Notes under the pieces: model-generated
Database searches by the model: none
Seen by the model: only the letters and a program-made list of their open reading frames with translations
Told to the model about the DNA's origin: nothing
Assembly: GCA_964462535.1 (NCBI GenBank)
Contig: CAYWXV010000015.1
Span: forward strand, 1-64,000
DNA from: CAYWXV01 sp964462535
GTDB lineage: Bacteria; Bacteroidota; Ignavibacteria; OLB7
DNA length: 64,000 nt
Direction of reading: 5' to 3'
In this document: positions 29,291-38,617 of the stretch, piece after piece
Position numbering within the stretch: the stretch's first letter is position 1
How the letters are laid out: each line of letters opens with the position of its first letter
Translations under genes and position numbers: made by a program

Positions 29291-32200
29291 TTATGGTGTG
29301 CGGGGTTCGCACTCGTCGATGTCGCTCAGGTCGTGGGAGGACCGATCAGCAAGGGGAGCGCGCGCGGGCAACGGTGCCCGGTCAACAATGAGCAATGATG
29401 ACTCTGGTGATCGCGAAGGCACGAGGGAGGCAAAGCCGTGACCGCCCGGGGAACGTGGCTGGTCAGGTTCGTGGAGGTCGTTGAGCCTGCCGTTCGGGAG
29501 TTGATAGGTGATTTCAAAGAGGCTCCCCCCTCCCGGTCTTATCCACACGTTGAACGCCGAGTCGAGAGAGACCGTGGTGTCGACCGGTGCTCGCTCACCC
29601 GGCAGACCGGGGAGGTTCACCGGGTCGTGACCCACTTCGCGCACACGCGCAATTCTTGTCGGTTGACCGTCGACCGGCGGCAGGTGAAGGCGGACCGTAA
29701 CAAGTCTCCACTCGGCGAGGGAATCCATCAATCGCCCGCGACGCGACGTCGGTGGCACGTCGTCGGGTCGTTCAAACGTGCGGCGATTGACCACCATGAC
29801 CCAGGCTGTATCGGTCGATGGTGAGGCGCCCTTCCGCGACTCGAACAACCCCACTTCCACGTAGGTCTCGCTCGGAGAATCAACGCGTCCTTCGCGGTCC
29901 CGAGCCTGAACAGCCTGGACGATTTCGGTGCTTTCAAAAGGGCGGGTGCTCCCTGCCGCGTAATCTTGAGGAGTCGTGAAGTGGACGGAGTAGGCGTCGC
30001 GCCACCGGAGCCTTCTCAAGTGCGGCCAGATTCGGGGAATCCATGTTCGGTTCACCCATCGTATCTCCCGCAGCCGCGTTCCCCAGCCTGTGTAGAACTG
30101 TGATATGGAATCACCAAACTCCGGTGAAATGTACCAGGGCGAGCGGAGTCTATAGTCGACCACGTTTTGTGTGTCAGCCGTCGTTGCGCCGACCGGCCCG
30201 AAGTCTGCTATGAAGTCCCGGCCATAATACTCGTTGACGTTTGCACCCAGGTAGGAGTACTGTATGCCACGAATCCCGTACGCCAGGCCAATGTTAACGT
30301 TTGCACGGATTTCCGATGCCTCGGGAATGTGGCCTATCAGCGTGTCGCGGTACGTCCGTCCCCCCTTCTCGCGATTCCAGATGTGTAGAGTGGTGTGAAC
30401 CCCCGTCCAGAGAATGATCCGACGTCCCGTTCTGCGAGAAACGTCCGCTGCCCGTCCGAGCGCGGTGAGCTGCCACCGACTGTACGGCCACCGCAGTCGG
30501 AAGGGGACGTAGGCACCCCACGCCAACCTCTGAATGGAATGCGTGTACAGTTCAACGTTCGATCGCGCGTCACGGTCGTCCAGGCCCAACTGTGGGATGT
30601 AGAACCGTCCGCCATTGTGCTCCACGATCGACGGAGGCTGCTGAATTGAGTCAGGCAGTCCGAACCATCCCGCCATATCCCCCATCCACCCACCGCGTGA
30701 TTCACCCACTCTGGATGATGCGGCCGGGTCGCTCCATTCCCCCTTCATGTGCCAGAAATCCCACGGATATGTCTCAACCGTGATTTCATTTTGGCTCGTC
30801 ATGATAGGGGCGTCGCTGTCCAGTATCGTCGCTTGCGCTCGGTACGCTCTCAGCCCTCGTGTCGACGAGTCGCCGTTCGCAAACCGGCGATACAACGTCG
30901 AATCGAGCCAGTTGAATCCCACGTTCCGGAGGGCCGTCCCCTCATCACCAGTGTAGAATCGGATAATCTTTCCCAGTCGATCCCGATAGCGTGTTGACGC
31001 GGCGAGGCGTTGATCCTGTACCGACCATGAATAGCCACGGAGGGCACGCTCCACCGAGTCTATGATTGCTGCACGGAAGAGCGCCTGATGCGTCCGATTC
31101 CCCAAGAGAAGCTGTGCCATCGTGTCTCTCAGTGCCACGGAACGAAGGGCCAGTTTCTCCTTGCCTGTCCAACGGACACGAACATCCATTCGATGAGCGC
31201 TGTTGGCGTCGTTGAACGGACCCCCCGGCCCGAACGGGAACATCCGCTTCATGTCGATCCAGAACTCCGCCGCGCGGTATCGGTCGTAGGCGGTGTCGGC
31301 TCCCGCGAGAAGGGGTAGAAACTGTCGCTTGCTCAGATAGAGTGTGGTGTAGAGAAACGTCGTGTCGGCGGTCGCCCGCATGGTCGCGCCGTCAGCGTTC
31401 ATGAATGTGGCCCCCTCGGGGACTTCATTCATGATGTCGATTTCAAGCACGATGTCGTCTTGCGCGGAATCGTAGGGGCGCCCCCCCTCTGCCGGTGAGA
31501 AGAGGTGACCCGTGACGACGATGAAGATCGATGCCTTGTCTCGGCTAACGTCCAGATCGTTGCGACGATAGAATTCGTCGGTGACTTCGACGCTGTCGTC
31601 GTACGGGTACGCACTCCATCGCCGTTTGTGGAACGCGGAGTCGTAGCCAAAGGCAATCCGACTAGCGACCACTGCCATTGTATCTGTGTTCGAGACGTCA
31701 AAGACCCGTTCGCGCAGTGGACTACCCGAGGGGCTTCGCTGAGACGGATCACGGTTGAGTCTCTCAACACCCTGTGATCTCCATGACTCAAGGAACCGGC
31801 ATTGGAAGTAATAGGAGGCAGCCGTATCGAACGGATAGAAGATCACCTCGCGTGCCCATCCGAGCAGAGAGATTGGAGGCGTGTGCACAATAAGTCTGTG
31901 TCGCCACGCCCCACTGGTAGTCCCCCTGGCACCGTCCGCCAACGAATCGATCTCGGCGCCATACTCGAGCGAGTGTCGATCCTCGATGATGGAGATCCCC
32001 AATGAATCTGCCCACGGCCAGATCCCACCGAGACCTCCCGTCGGGGGTCGAACATTTACATATGCGCCCAACATGAACTCGTCCGGATTCAGGCCAAACA
32101 CCGGGCGAATCGTCACCGTGGTATCCGGGAGGGGCTGCACGTTCACATACTGGCCTGTGTCGACCACCTGGGCGGCGGCCGACGACATAATCGTGAGCAC

Positions 32201-32308
32201 GAGGAGGGAGAGGGTGCGGAGGGATCTGGAGAACTGTACCCGGTTCCCCACATAGCCAGGCGGACCGGGTCGATCGCGAAACGAGTGTGACGATCGTTGC
32301 CGAATCAT
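29291..32308 (-). CDS. Large exported protein of unknown function (possible glycosidase-like barrel)
   Basis: A 1005-aa protein with an N-terminal signal or anchor (LRTLSLLVLTIMSSAAAQ, about residues 31-48), possibly started at a later GTG. The N-terminal half is rich in beta strands and aromatic residues. Around residues 590-700 a stretch with TALGRAADVSRRTGRRIILW, GIRGIQYSYLG and EIRANVNIGLAYG has the look of a TIM-barrel glycoside-hydrolase-like fold. The sequence then ends in a beta domain (VWIRPGGGSLFEITY). There is no T9SS sorting domain; the last ~50 residues are Pro/Arg/Ser-rich. It lies 7 nt before addB and 12 nt after the small membrane gene. No family is firmly recognised. Confidence 0.72.
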   Translation of the reverse strand: MIRQRSSHSFRDRPGPPGYVGNRVQFSRSLRTLSLLVLTIMSSAAAQVVDTGQYVNVQPLPDTTVTIRPVFGLNPDEFMLGAYVNVRPPTGGLGGIWPWADSLGISIIEDRHSLEYGAEIDSLADGARGTTSGAWRHRLIVHTPPISLLGWAREVIFYPFDTAASYYFQCRFLESWRSQGVERLNRDPSQRSPSGSPLRERVFDVSNTDTMAVVASRIAFGYDSAFHKRRWSAYPYDDSVEVTDEFYRRNDLDVSRDKASIFIVVTGHLFSPAEGGRPYDSAQDDIVLEIDIMNEVPEGATFMNADGATMRATADTTFLYTTLYLSKRQFLPLLAGADTAYDRYRAAEFWIDMKRMFPFGPGGPFNDANSAHRMDVRVRWTGKEKLALRSVALRDTMAQLLLGNRTHQALFRAAIIDSVERALRGYSWSVQDQRLAASTRYRDRLGKIIRFYTGDEGTALRNVGFNWLDSTLYRRFANGDSSTRGLRAYRAQATILDSDAPIMTSQNEITVETYPWDFWHMKGEWSDPAASSRVGESRGGWMGDMAGWFGLPDSIQQPPSIVEHNGGRFYIPQLGLDDRDARSNVELYTHSIQRLAWGAYVPFRLRWPYSRWQLTALGRAADVSRRTGRRIILWTGVHTTLHIWNREKGGRTYRDTLIGHIPEASEIRANVNIGLAYGIRGIQYSYLGANVNEYYGRDFIADFGPVGATTADTQNVVDYRLRSPWYISPEFGDSISQFYTGWGTRLREIRWVNRTWIPRIWPHLRRLRWRDAYSVHFTTPQDYAAGSTRPFESTEIVQAVQARDREGRVDSPSETYVEVGLFESRKGASPSTDTAWVMVVNRRTFERPDDVPPTSRRGRLMDSLAEWRLVTVRLHLPPVDGQPTRIARVREVGHDPVNLPGLPGERAPVDTTVSLDSAFNVWIRPGGGSLFEITYQLPNGRLNDLHEPDQPRSPGGHGFASLVPSRSPESSLLIVDRAPLPARAPLADRSSHDLSDIDECEPRTP

Positions 32309-32320
32309 GGGGTGACGTCC

Positions 32321-32755
32321 CTACTTCATCACCGTCACCGGTGCGGGTGAAGAGCGATCCATACCCCGTGTCCAGCCGTTCCCGGGCAGACGCATCACGC
32401 CGACGAAGACAAGCAGCGCAACCACGATCAGCGCAAGAAATGTCCGTTGAGCTCTGACCGGACCCGGGTGCTTCTTGAAGCGCGATGTCATGTGAGCGCC
32501 AAAGACCGCAACGATCATTGTCACTACGTGCTCGATGCGGTACTGTGCGTCATACGCTCCTGTTCCGATCAAGTAGACAAGTCCGGCCAGTACTTGAAGA
32601 TCGAGGATACCTACCGCGGCGGACGTGAGACCGCTATCTGCCTTGGTAAAGTCTCCCCGCCGCATGACGGTGATGCCCAGCTTAATGATGGCAATGAGCA
32701 GAAGTCCGGCCACCAGCCAGCGAGTGTGCGAATGAATTGAGAAGATTACGTTCAT
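32321..32755 (-). CDS. Small four-helix membrane protein (HSHTRW family)
   Basis: A 144-aa integral membrane protein with four predicted helices. It resembles Bacteroidota proteins often labelled cytochrome B-like, which start with a conserved His-rich helix (here FSIHSHTRWLVAGLLL), then LDLQVLAGLVYLIG, IEHVVTMIVAVFGAHM and a final helix. The conserved His residues could bind haem, but this is inference. I chose the ATG at 32755 because the core begins there; the longer frame to 32803 adds an unrelated leader. It heads the minus-strand run with the 1005-aa exported protein and addB. Confidence 0.72.
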   Translation of the reverse strand: MNVIFSIHSHTRWLVAGLLLIAIIKLGITVMRRGDFTKADSGLTSAAVGILDLQVLAGLVYLIGTGAYDAQYRIEHVVTMIVAVFGAHMTSRFKKHPGPVRAQRTFLALIVVALLVFVGVMRLPGNGWTRGMDRSSPAPVTVMK

Positions 32756-32916
32756 GGCGGCACAAGATAAGGGATGACTGGTGGTTGACGGTTGGATCGG
32801 CATGTTTGCGGACGAGCGATTCGACGCCCGGAGTCAACCTCTAAGAAAGAACGGGTTTTTTGCGTATCGTCGACTCCTTCTCGACACCCACATCGAAACG
32901 GTATACTTTCCGGATT

Positions 32917-34488
32917 ATGGCGACAGAGCGAAAGGACAGGTTCCAGACCGATTCTGGCATAGAGATTCCCTCCTATCTGACTCCGCCCGAGGGCTGTGGT
33001 CAACCAGAGGCTCCGGGCGAATACCCGTTTACACGCGGCGTCTACCCCACGATGTATCGATCGCGTCTCTGGACGATGCGGATGTACGCTGGATTTGGAA
33101 CGGCGGAGGAATCGAACGAACGATACCGGTACCTGTTGTCGCAAGGGGTGACCGGGCTATCCGTCGCGTTTGACCTGCCGACGCAAATCGGATTCGATTC
33201 CGATCATCCAATGGCGGAAGGGGAGGTTGGAAAGGTCGGGGTTGCTATTGACTCGCTCGCGGACATGGAGACGCTGTTCGCTGGTATTCGGCTCAACGAT
33301 GTGTCAACGTCGATGACGATCAACGCCACGGCATCCACACTTCTTGCGTTGTACGTTGCTCTGGCGCGACGCCAGAACGCTGATCTTGCGACGTTGAGCG
33401 GCACTATTCAGAACGACATCCTGAAGGAGTATGCGGCGCGGGGAACGTACATCTACCCCCCCCGGCCATCGATGCGGCTGATAACGGACACCTTCTCTTG
33501 GTGCGCACGTGAACTCCCCAGTTGGAACACCATTTCCATTAGTGGCTACCATATACGGGAGGCAGGATCCACGGCAGTACAGGAGGTCGCATTCACCCTT
33601 GCCAATGCCATTGCATACACAGCCGCGGCAATCGACGCGGGAATGAATGTGGACGTCTTCGCCTCTCGTCTCTCCTTCTTTTTTAACATCCACAACAACT
33701 TCTTCGAGGAAGTAGCAAAGCTGAGGGCGGCACGGCGGATGTGGGCTCGCATCATGAAGAGCCGTTTCGGGGCGACGGATCCGAAGAGTATGATGCTCCG
33801 GTTCCACTCGCAAACCGCCGGATCGACGTTGACGGCGCGGCAGGTTGAGACGAACATCGTACGAGTCGCAATGCAGTCAGCCGCGGCCATAATGGGGGGA
33901 ACGCAGTCCCTCCACACGAACGGATTTGACGAGGCGCTTGGGCTCCCTACAGAGAATGCTGCCCGCCTTGCGCTTCGAACGCAGCAGGTGATGGCGTACG
34001 AGACCGGTATCGCCGACTCCATAGATCCCTTGGCGGGTAGTTATCTGGTTGAGTATCTGACGGACGAAATTGAGCGCCTGGCAGGAGAGTACATTCAGAA
34101 GATTGATGAGATGGGTGGGGCGGTTGCAGCCGTGGAGCAGGGCTTCGTTCAGAACGAGATCGCCAACTCGGCTTGGGAGGCGCAGCAGCGAATTGAGTCC
34201 GGGGAGGATGTCGTCGTAGGAGTTAACAGGTTCCAGATTGAAGAGGCCCCCTTCGCTGATATTCTTCATGTGGACGACTCGCTCCGTCAAAAGCAGATAG
34301 CGAGGCTATCCGAGGTGCGTACCTCCAGGGACGGGCGGAGGGTCAAAGCTGCGCTCGATGCGTTGCAAACGGCGGCGAACGGCACGGAGAATCTGATGCC
34401 CCGCATTCTGGAAGCAGTAGAGTGCTACGCAACCGTAGGTGAGATAGCGGACGTCTTTCGTCAAACTTGGGGCGAAGAGGGTGTATGA
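32917..34488 (+). CDS. Methylmalonyl-CoA mutase family, large-subunit catalytic domain
   Basis: A 523-aa acyl-CoA mutase large subunit without the C-terminal cobalamin domain, so it needs a separate small B12-binding subunit (not in the window). Seen: YPFTRGVYPTMYRSRLWTMR with the substrate-contact Tyr and Arg, QYAGFGTAEESN-like RMYAGFGTAEESNERYRYLL, GLSVAFDLPTQIGFDSDHP, MTINATASTLLALY, SISGYHIREAGS and SLHTNGFDEALGLP. Substrate could be methylmalonyl-CoA or isobutyryl-CoA; the large-subunit sequence alone does not decide. The ATG at 32917 is chosen over a TTG 57 nt earlier. No terminator is obvious downstream. Confidence 0.9.
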   Translation: MATERKDRFQTDSGIEIPSYLTPPEGCGQPEAPGEYPFTRGVYPTMYRSRLWTMRMYAGFGTAEESNERYRYLLSQGVTGLSVAFDLPTQIGFDSDHPMAEGEVGKVGVAIDSLADMETLFAGIRLNDVSTSMTINATASTLLALYVALARRQNADLATLSGTIQNDILKEYAARGTYIYPPRPSMRLITDTFSWCARELPSWNTISISGYHIREAGSTAVQEVAFTLANAIAYTAAAIDAGMNVDVFASRLSFFFNIHNNFFEEVAKLRAARRMWARIMKSRFGATDPKSMMLRFHSQTAGSTLTARQVETNIVRVAMQSAAAIMGGTQSLHTNGFDEALGLPTENAARLALRTQQVMAYETGIADSIDPLAGSYLVEYLTDEIERLAGEYIQKIDEMGGAVAAVEQGFVQNEIANSAWEAQQRIESGEDVVVGVNRFQIEEAPFADILHVDDSLRQKQIARLSEVRTSRDGRRVKAALDALQTAANGTENLMPRILEAVECYATVGEIADVFRQTWGEEGV

Positions 34489-34900
34489 GCTCTCCACCCC
34501 AATGTCGCCTAATTTTTGCTGAAAAGAGGTTTCTCCACCCACAATTGTCCACCCCCAATATAGGCGTCTCCACCCCTTTGCGAATGGAGTAGTGATAAAG
34601 GGATGAATCGGAGGTCGGACTGTTTATATTTGCAGCGACTTTGAAGCATCTGTGCTTCTACCGGCCCGGTCCGGTGGGTGGAGTCAGAGCTGGGAAAGTC
34701 ATCCTTCCCTCCCTTCAGCGATTCATAGAATCCCGAACAAGCGAGTCCGTTCAACCGGGGCTGCACTGCATCTCCGGAGGGGCGCCACCCGGGGTGGATT
34801 TGGGCACCCACCCGCCTTTCGACATTCCCTGTCGGGAAGACCCACGTCCGTTCCGGGCGAAGCCGTACACGATAGCAACCCCTAGCAGGAGTCCACGCGG
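34489..34900 (+). promoter_or_regulatory. Spacer with TCCACCC repeats and a 15-bp near-palindrome before the LAL regulator
   Basis: This is 412 nt without a gene. TCCACCC occurs at 34493, 34534, 34548 and 34569, its complement GGGTGGA at 34676, and the near-palindrome GCCACCCGGGGTGGA at 34784-34798, 102 nt before the ATG at 34901. A Bacteroidota-like -7 word TATATTTG is at 34625-34632, but no partner box is seen. The same words recur in the other spacers of this cluster, so a shared regulatory site is likely; which protein binds is unknown. Confidence 0.5.
34784..34798. promoter_or_regulatory. Near-palindromic site, copy 1
   Basis: GCCACCCGGGGTGGA: arms CCACCC and GGGTGG around a central G, with one outer mismatch. 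The inner 14 bp (34785-34798) are identical to 38502-38515 and both end exactly 102 nt before a start codon. Candidate operator of the LuxR-type cluster. Confidence 0.5.
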
Positions 34901-37732
34901 ATGGATTGGGCAGCCAACCGTAGCGACACAAATCGGCAGCCTCCCCTTCTTACGACGAAGCTGCATGTCGCCAGAATCCCGCCGAACTACGTTTCCCGTG
35001 CGCGTCTCCATGAGAGGCTGAACGAGGGATTGAAGCGGCGGTTGACGGTTATTTCCGCCCCCTCCGGATTTGGCAAGACCACCCTCATCAGTGGGTGGAT
35101 GCAGCAGGGAAAGATCAACGCCGCCTGGGTCTCTCTCGACGAGGGAGACAATCAACCCGCCCGCTTCTGGGCATACCTCATTGGTTCGCTCCAGCAACTC
35201 CAGCCGCGACTGGGAACACGCGCCCTCAACCTCCTCAATTCTTCCGATTCGCTCCCGATCGAGGGTATCCTCACCGAATTGATCAACGATTTGGTGGAGG
35301 TTGCCGGGCAGATTGCGGTTGTTCTTGACGACTATCACGTCATTGAGAACGAGGAAATCCACGCCACTCTATCCTTATTCATAGAGCGGATGCCCTCACA
35401 GCTGCACATCTACATCACGAGCAGGGTTGATCCGCCGCTCCGGCTGACACGGTTGCGGGCAAGAGGAGAGTTGATAGAGATTCGGGCCTCCGAGCTTCAG
35501 TTCACGTTCCAGGAGGCGGCCCCTTTCGTCAATTCAAGCCCGGAAATAGCCCTTTCGTCGGACGAGGTCTCGGAGCTGGTGGCGTTGACGGAGGGGTGGG
35601 CTGTTGGCATTCAACTGATTGCGCCAAACGTTAGCCGATGGACGGACGATCCATTCTCCCGCCATTCGATAAAGACCTATAGATACGTCGTTGACTACCT
35701 GATCGATGAGGTCTTTGCTCCGCAGCCTCCTGTCATTCAGGAATTCCTGCTAAAAACTTCGATTCTCGGTCGCATGAACGGGTCGCTATGTGACGCCGTT
35801 ACTGGTGGGACGGGAAGCGAGGGAATGCTCGAGCGGCTCGAGAAGTCAAATGTGTTTATCTCCGCGTTGGATGGGAGCGGGCGTTGGTACAGGTACCACA
35901 CGCTGTTTGCTCACGTGCTCAACGAGCGTCTTCGGACCCTTCATCCCGATCAAGTTCGCGGACTCCACCAGAAGGCGAGTGTCTGGTTTGAGGGGCACGG
36001 ATACATAGAGGAGGGGGTTCACCACCTGCTGGAAGGGGGAGATCTTGACCGAGCTGTTGCATTGGCAGAGCGCCAGGCTGAGGGAATGCTCTCGGCCGGA
36101 CGCCTGGAAACGCTGCTTCACTGGCGTCAGACCTTTCCCCATGAGCAGGTTGCAGAGCGACCGCAACTCGCTATGGCGTTCGCGTGGGCACAGATGCTTG
36201 ATGGCGCGTTTGAAGAGGTTGGTCAGTATCTGGAAATCTGCCGCAATTTCATCCACTTGGGGCCGGGCGAGGGGCTGGCCGACATACCGGGGCACCTGGC
36301 GACCATCGCCAGCTTCCTGGGTGTCCTCAGTGGGGAAAGTGACGATCCCATTGAGAAGACCCTGAAGACCATTGCCGGATTGCACGAGGCAAACGTGCGG
36401 TTCCGAAGTGCGGCCAGGCATTACCAGGACGTAGCGCTGACCAGCATTGGATCCGAGTATCAGCTCGGCGAAATGGGAATGTCCGGCCGGGATTCCGGTG
36501 AGACGGAGGGGAAGAGCGGCCTCCGCTGGGGGCGGTTTGGGATTCTAGAGTCGCTTCCACGCATAGCACGATTACAGCGTCGATGCGGGGCACTCCGCGG
36601 AGCCGCCGCGACATACGACCAGGCTCTCAAGCTCGCCGGATCTCAAGGGACCGAAGATCTTGACGTGTCCGAAGCCACCATCGCCTCCTGTCACGTGGGG
36701 CTGGCAGCTGTCTACCTTGAGTGGAACGAGCTTGACAAGGCTATGTACCACCTTGGAGAAGGGCTGAATCTGCATGAAACGGGGGAGTTGCTCCCTGTTT
36801 TGGTGGAGGGGTATCTGTGTCTCGCGCGCGTTCATCGTGCACGGGCGGATTTCGAAGGGGCTGTTGACGCGCTCGATACGATCGAACGTGTGGCGCGCAA
36901 ACTAGGACAGGCAGAGGCAGCTGCACCTTTGATCGCGGCTGAACGGGCACACGCCTGGCTGGCACAGGGGAGCTCCGTCGCGGCCGGTCGTTGGGCACAG
37001 GAAAGCCAGTTGACGCACGTCGATTTACCAACAGAAGTCGACGATTTTCAGAAACTGACGATCGCCCGAGTTCTCGTCGCGCAATTCCGTGGGAAAGACG
37101 TAGTCGACCTCATATCGCCGCTTGTGCAGCGGGCGGACGCGCGTGGATGGTACGACACGGTTATCAAGGGACTCGTTCTTCAGGCACTTGCCCTGGATCA
37201 GGCGTCGGAAGTGGAGTCTGCCCTCTCAGCGTTAACAAAGGCCCTGCAAATAGCGGAGCCAGAGCGCTACATCCGAACGGCAATCAGCGAAGGACCCGTA
37301 ATGATCAAGCTCCTGAAGGGGGTCCGTGAGTCCCAACAGAGGAGTTTTGGTCCCGGCCTTTCCGTCTCTGTGGCATACGTTGATCGACTTCTTGGCCTGT
37401 TGGGCGTTTCGGTGACGGGTCAGGCCGCCGTGCAAACGCCTCAATCGACGATGCCGGAACCGATCGCGACAAACACGCAGCCGGTGATTGAACAGCCGTC
37501 CGTTGTGGCTGCGCAGGGGCGATCGCCGATGCTGTTGAACCCTATCAGCGATCGCGAGCAGGAAGTGCTTCAGTTGATAGCGAGCGGCAAGAGCAACACC
37601 GCGATCGCCGAAGCCCTGTATATTTCCGTTAGCACAGTAAAGACCCACATCAATAACTTGTATAGCAAGCTCGGTGTCGAAAGCCGCACCCAGGCAATCG
37701 CGCGTGCCCGAGAGTATGCGCTGATCCAGTAG
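34901..37732 (+). CDS. MalT-like LAL-family LuxR transcriptional regulator
   Basis: A 943-aa STAND/LAL regulator. The P-loop ISAPSGFGKTTL lies at residues 51-62, Walker B is in VVLDDYHVI, and DPPLRLTRLRARGEL and ALTEGWAVGIQL are the usual LAL motifs. A TPR-like helical middle (about 350-820) follows. The C-terminal LuxR HTH (SDREQEVLQLIASGKSNTAI, then STVKTHINNLYSKLGVESRT) is at about 883-935. Such proteins bind ATP and a small inducer and then oligomerise at promoters. Its HTH is a standard VKTH type, unlike the three VKKH paralogues downstream. A promoter-proximal near-palindrome lies 102 nt before the start. Inducer and targets are unknown. Confidence 0.92.
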   Translation: MDWAANRSDTNRQPPLLTTKLHVARIPPNYVSRARLHERLNEGLKRRLTVISAPSGFGKTTLISGWMQQGKINAAWVSLDEGDNQPARFWAYLIGSLQQLQPRLGTRALNLLNSSDSLPIEGILTELINDLVEVAGQIAVVLDDYHVIENEEIHATLSLFIERMPSQLHIYITSRVDPPLRLTRLRARGELIEIRASELQFTFQEAAPFVNSSPEIALSSDEVSELVALTEGWAVGIQLIAPNVSRWTDDPFSRHSIKTYRYVVDYLIDEVFAPQPPVIQEFLLKTSILGRMNGSLCDAVTGGTGSEGMLERLEKSNVFISALDGSGRWYRYHTLFAHVLNERLRTLHPDQVRGLHQKASVWFEGHGYIEEGVHHLLEGGDLDRAVALAERQAEGMLSAGRLETLLHWRQTFPHEQVAERPQLAMAFAWAQMLDGAFEEVGQYLEICRNFIHLGPGEGLADIPGHLATIASFLGVLSGESDDPIEKTLKTIAGLHEANVRFRSAARHYQDVALTSIGSEYQLGEMGMSGRDSGETEGKSGLRWGRFGILESLPRIARLQRRCGALRGAAATYDQALKLAGSQGTEDLDVSEATIASCHVGLAAVYLEWNELDKAMYHLGEGLNLHETGELLPVLVEGYLCLARVHRARADFEGAVDALDTIERVARKLGQAEAAAPLIAAERAHAWLAQGSSVAAGRWAQESQLTHVDLPTEVDDFQKLTIARVLVAQFRGKDVVDLISPLVQRADARGWYDTVIKGLVLQALALDQASEVESALSALTKALQIAEPERYIRTAISEGPVMIKLLKGVRESQQRSFGPGLSVSVAYVDRLLGLLGVSVTGQAAVQTPQSTMPEPIATNTQPVIEQPSVVAAQGRSPMLLNPISDREQEVLQLIASGKSNTAIAEALYISVSTVKTHINNLYSKLGVESRTQAIARAREYALIQ

Positions 37733-38354
37733 AGCGAAGCGCGCCCTCAGCCGTATGGGCAAGGTGTCCATTTTTGCAGGGAATCGCCCCTCGCCCCCTT
37801 CTCCACCCGACATTTCCACCCCCATCTCATCCCTACGGTTGACCACGTCGGCACCCTGAGGCGATAGTTTCGTGGTGTCTTCGGCAGGAGTGTTCCTGCG
37901 TAAGGGGCAGCTATGCAGGGGGATTTCTACCGTGGACACATCGTCGCCGATAAGCCGTGTCGCCTCACACCGGCACTGTTGATAGGTGACTTTGTGAGCC
38001 ATGGGTCGCCAGTAGGGCGGCGGCCTGTGTCCTCACAGAACGACGCAGTAATAGCCAGTAGGGCGGCTAGAGTGCGCCGCTTCCTGAAACACCGCATTGA
38101 GCGTAGGACCTGATCGCTTGACGCGGGCACGGTTGAATGGTAGAGTCGGTCGGAATTGGACCTCCAAACGGCTCTTCCCATAAACCAACGTCGTCCGTCG
38201 ATAATTCCAGACCTCCCGGCGTGACGACCTCGTGGTGTCTCAATGGGATTCGACTATAGGGCAGTCGTTTCCCGGAGACCTAGAGCAGGAAATGCGAGCT
38301 CATGCTCACCACTGGCTCGGCTGGTCCTGCACTTGGAACCATGATCGGACTTTA

Positions 38355-38389
38355 GCGGACCACTCCCACGGGCAACGGGGGTGGTCCGC
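38355..38389 (+). terminator. Long-stem hairpin upstream of the fusion regulator
   Basis: GCGGACCACTCCC (38355-38367) pairs with GGGGGTGGTCCGC (38377-38389) with one G-T wobble over a 9-nt loop; GTCCTTTGTTG follows. It could terminate a transcript running through the spacer, or act as an attenuator in the leader of the gene at 38618. Confidence 0.5.
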
Positions 38390-38500
38390 GTCCTTTGTTG
38401 ATAGCAGTCTTAGTCTCCTCCGTCCAGGGAGGGCGGCCTCAACCCACCCCGCCACCGTCTCGCAGCCTGTCTGACAATCATGCTGATAGCCAGGTGTTTG

Positions 38501-38515
38501 TCCACCCGGGGTGGA
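38501..38515. promoter_or_regulatory. Perfect palindromic site, copy 2
   Basis: TCCACCC-G-GGGTGGA: perfect 7-bp arms around one central base. It ends 102 nt before the ATG at 38618, the same distance as copy 1 from its gene. A half site, GGGGTGGA, occurs at 40838-40845. Confidence 0.55.
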
Positions 38516-38617
38516 GGTGTTTTCGCCGTTGATGACAGCGACGACTGAATGCCGTTCACTTGGAAATGTCATAATGGTCTGCTAGGTTTGTGGTGGTCAA
38601 CATATAGAGAGGTCTCC

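Larger units (their letters stand above)
37733..38617 (+). promoter_or_regulatory. Long spacer before the IS630-HTH/LuxR fusion gene
   Basis: This is 885 nt with no supported gene. Visible signals are TCCACCC at 37802 and 37815, a 14-bp direct repeat GCCAGTAGGGCGGC at 38008 and 38054, a 13-bp-stem hairpin at 38355-38389 and the perfect palindrome at 38501-38515. AGAGAGG sits just before the ATG at 38618. Short frames here have no protein-like features. Confidence 0.5.

Noticed and set aside
38008..38067. A 14-bp direct repeat GCCAGTAGGGCGGC at 38008 and 38054
   Set aside because: Only two copies, no link to a start codon or to the other motifs of the cluster; could be chance in GC-rich DNA.
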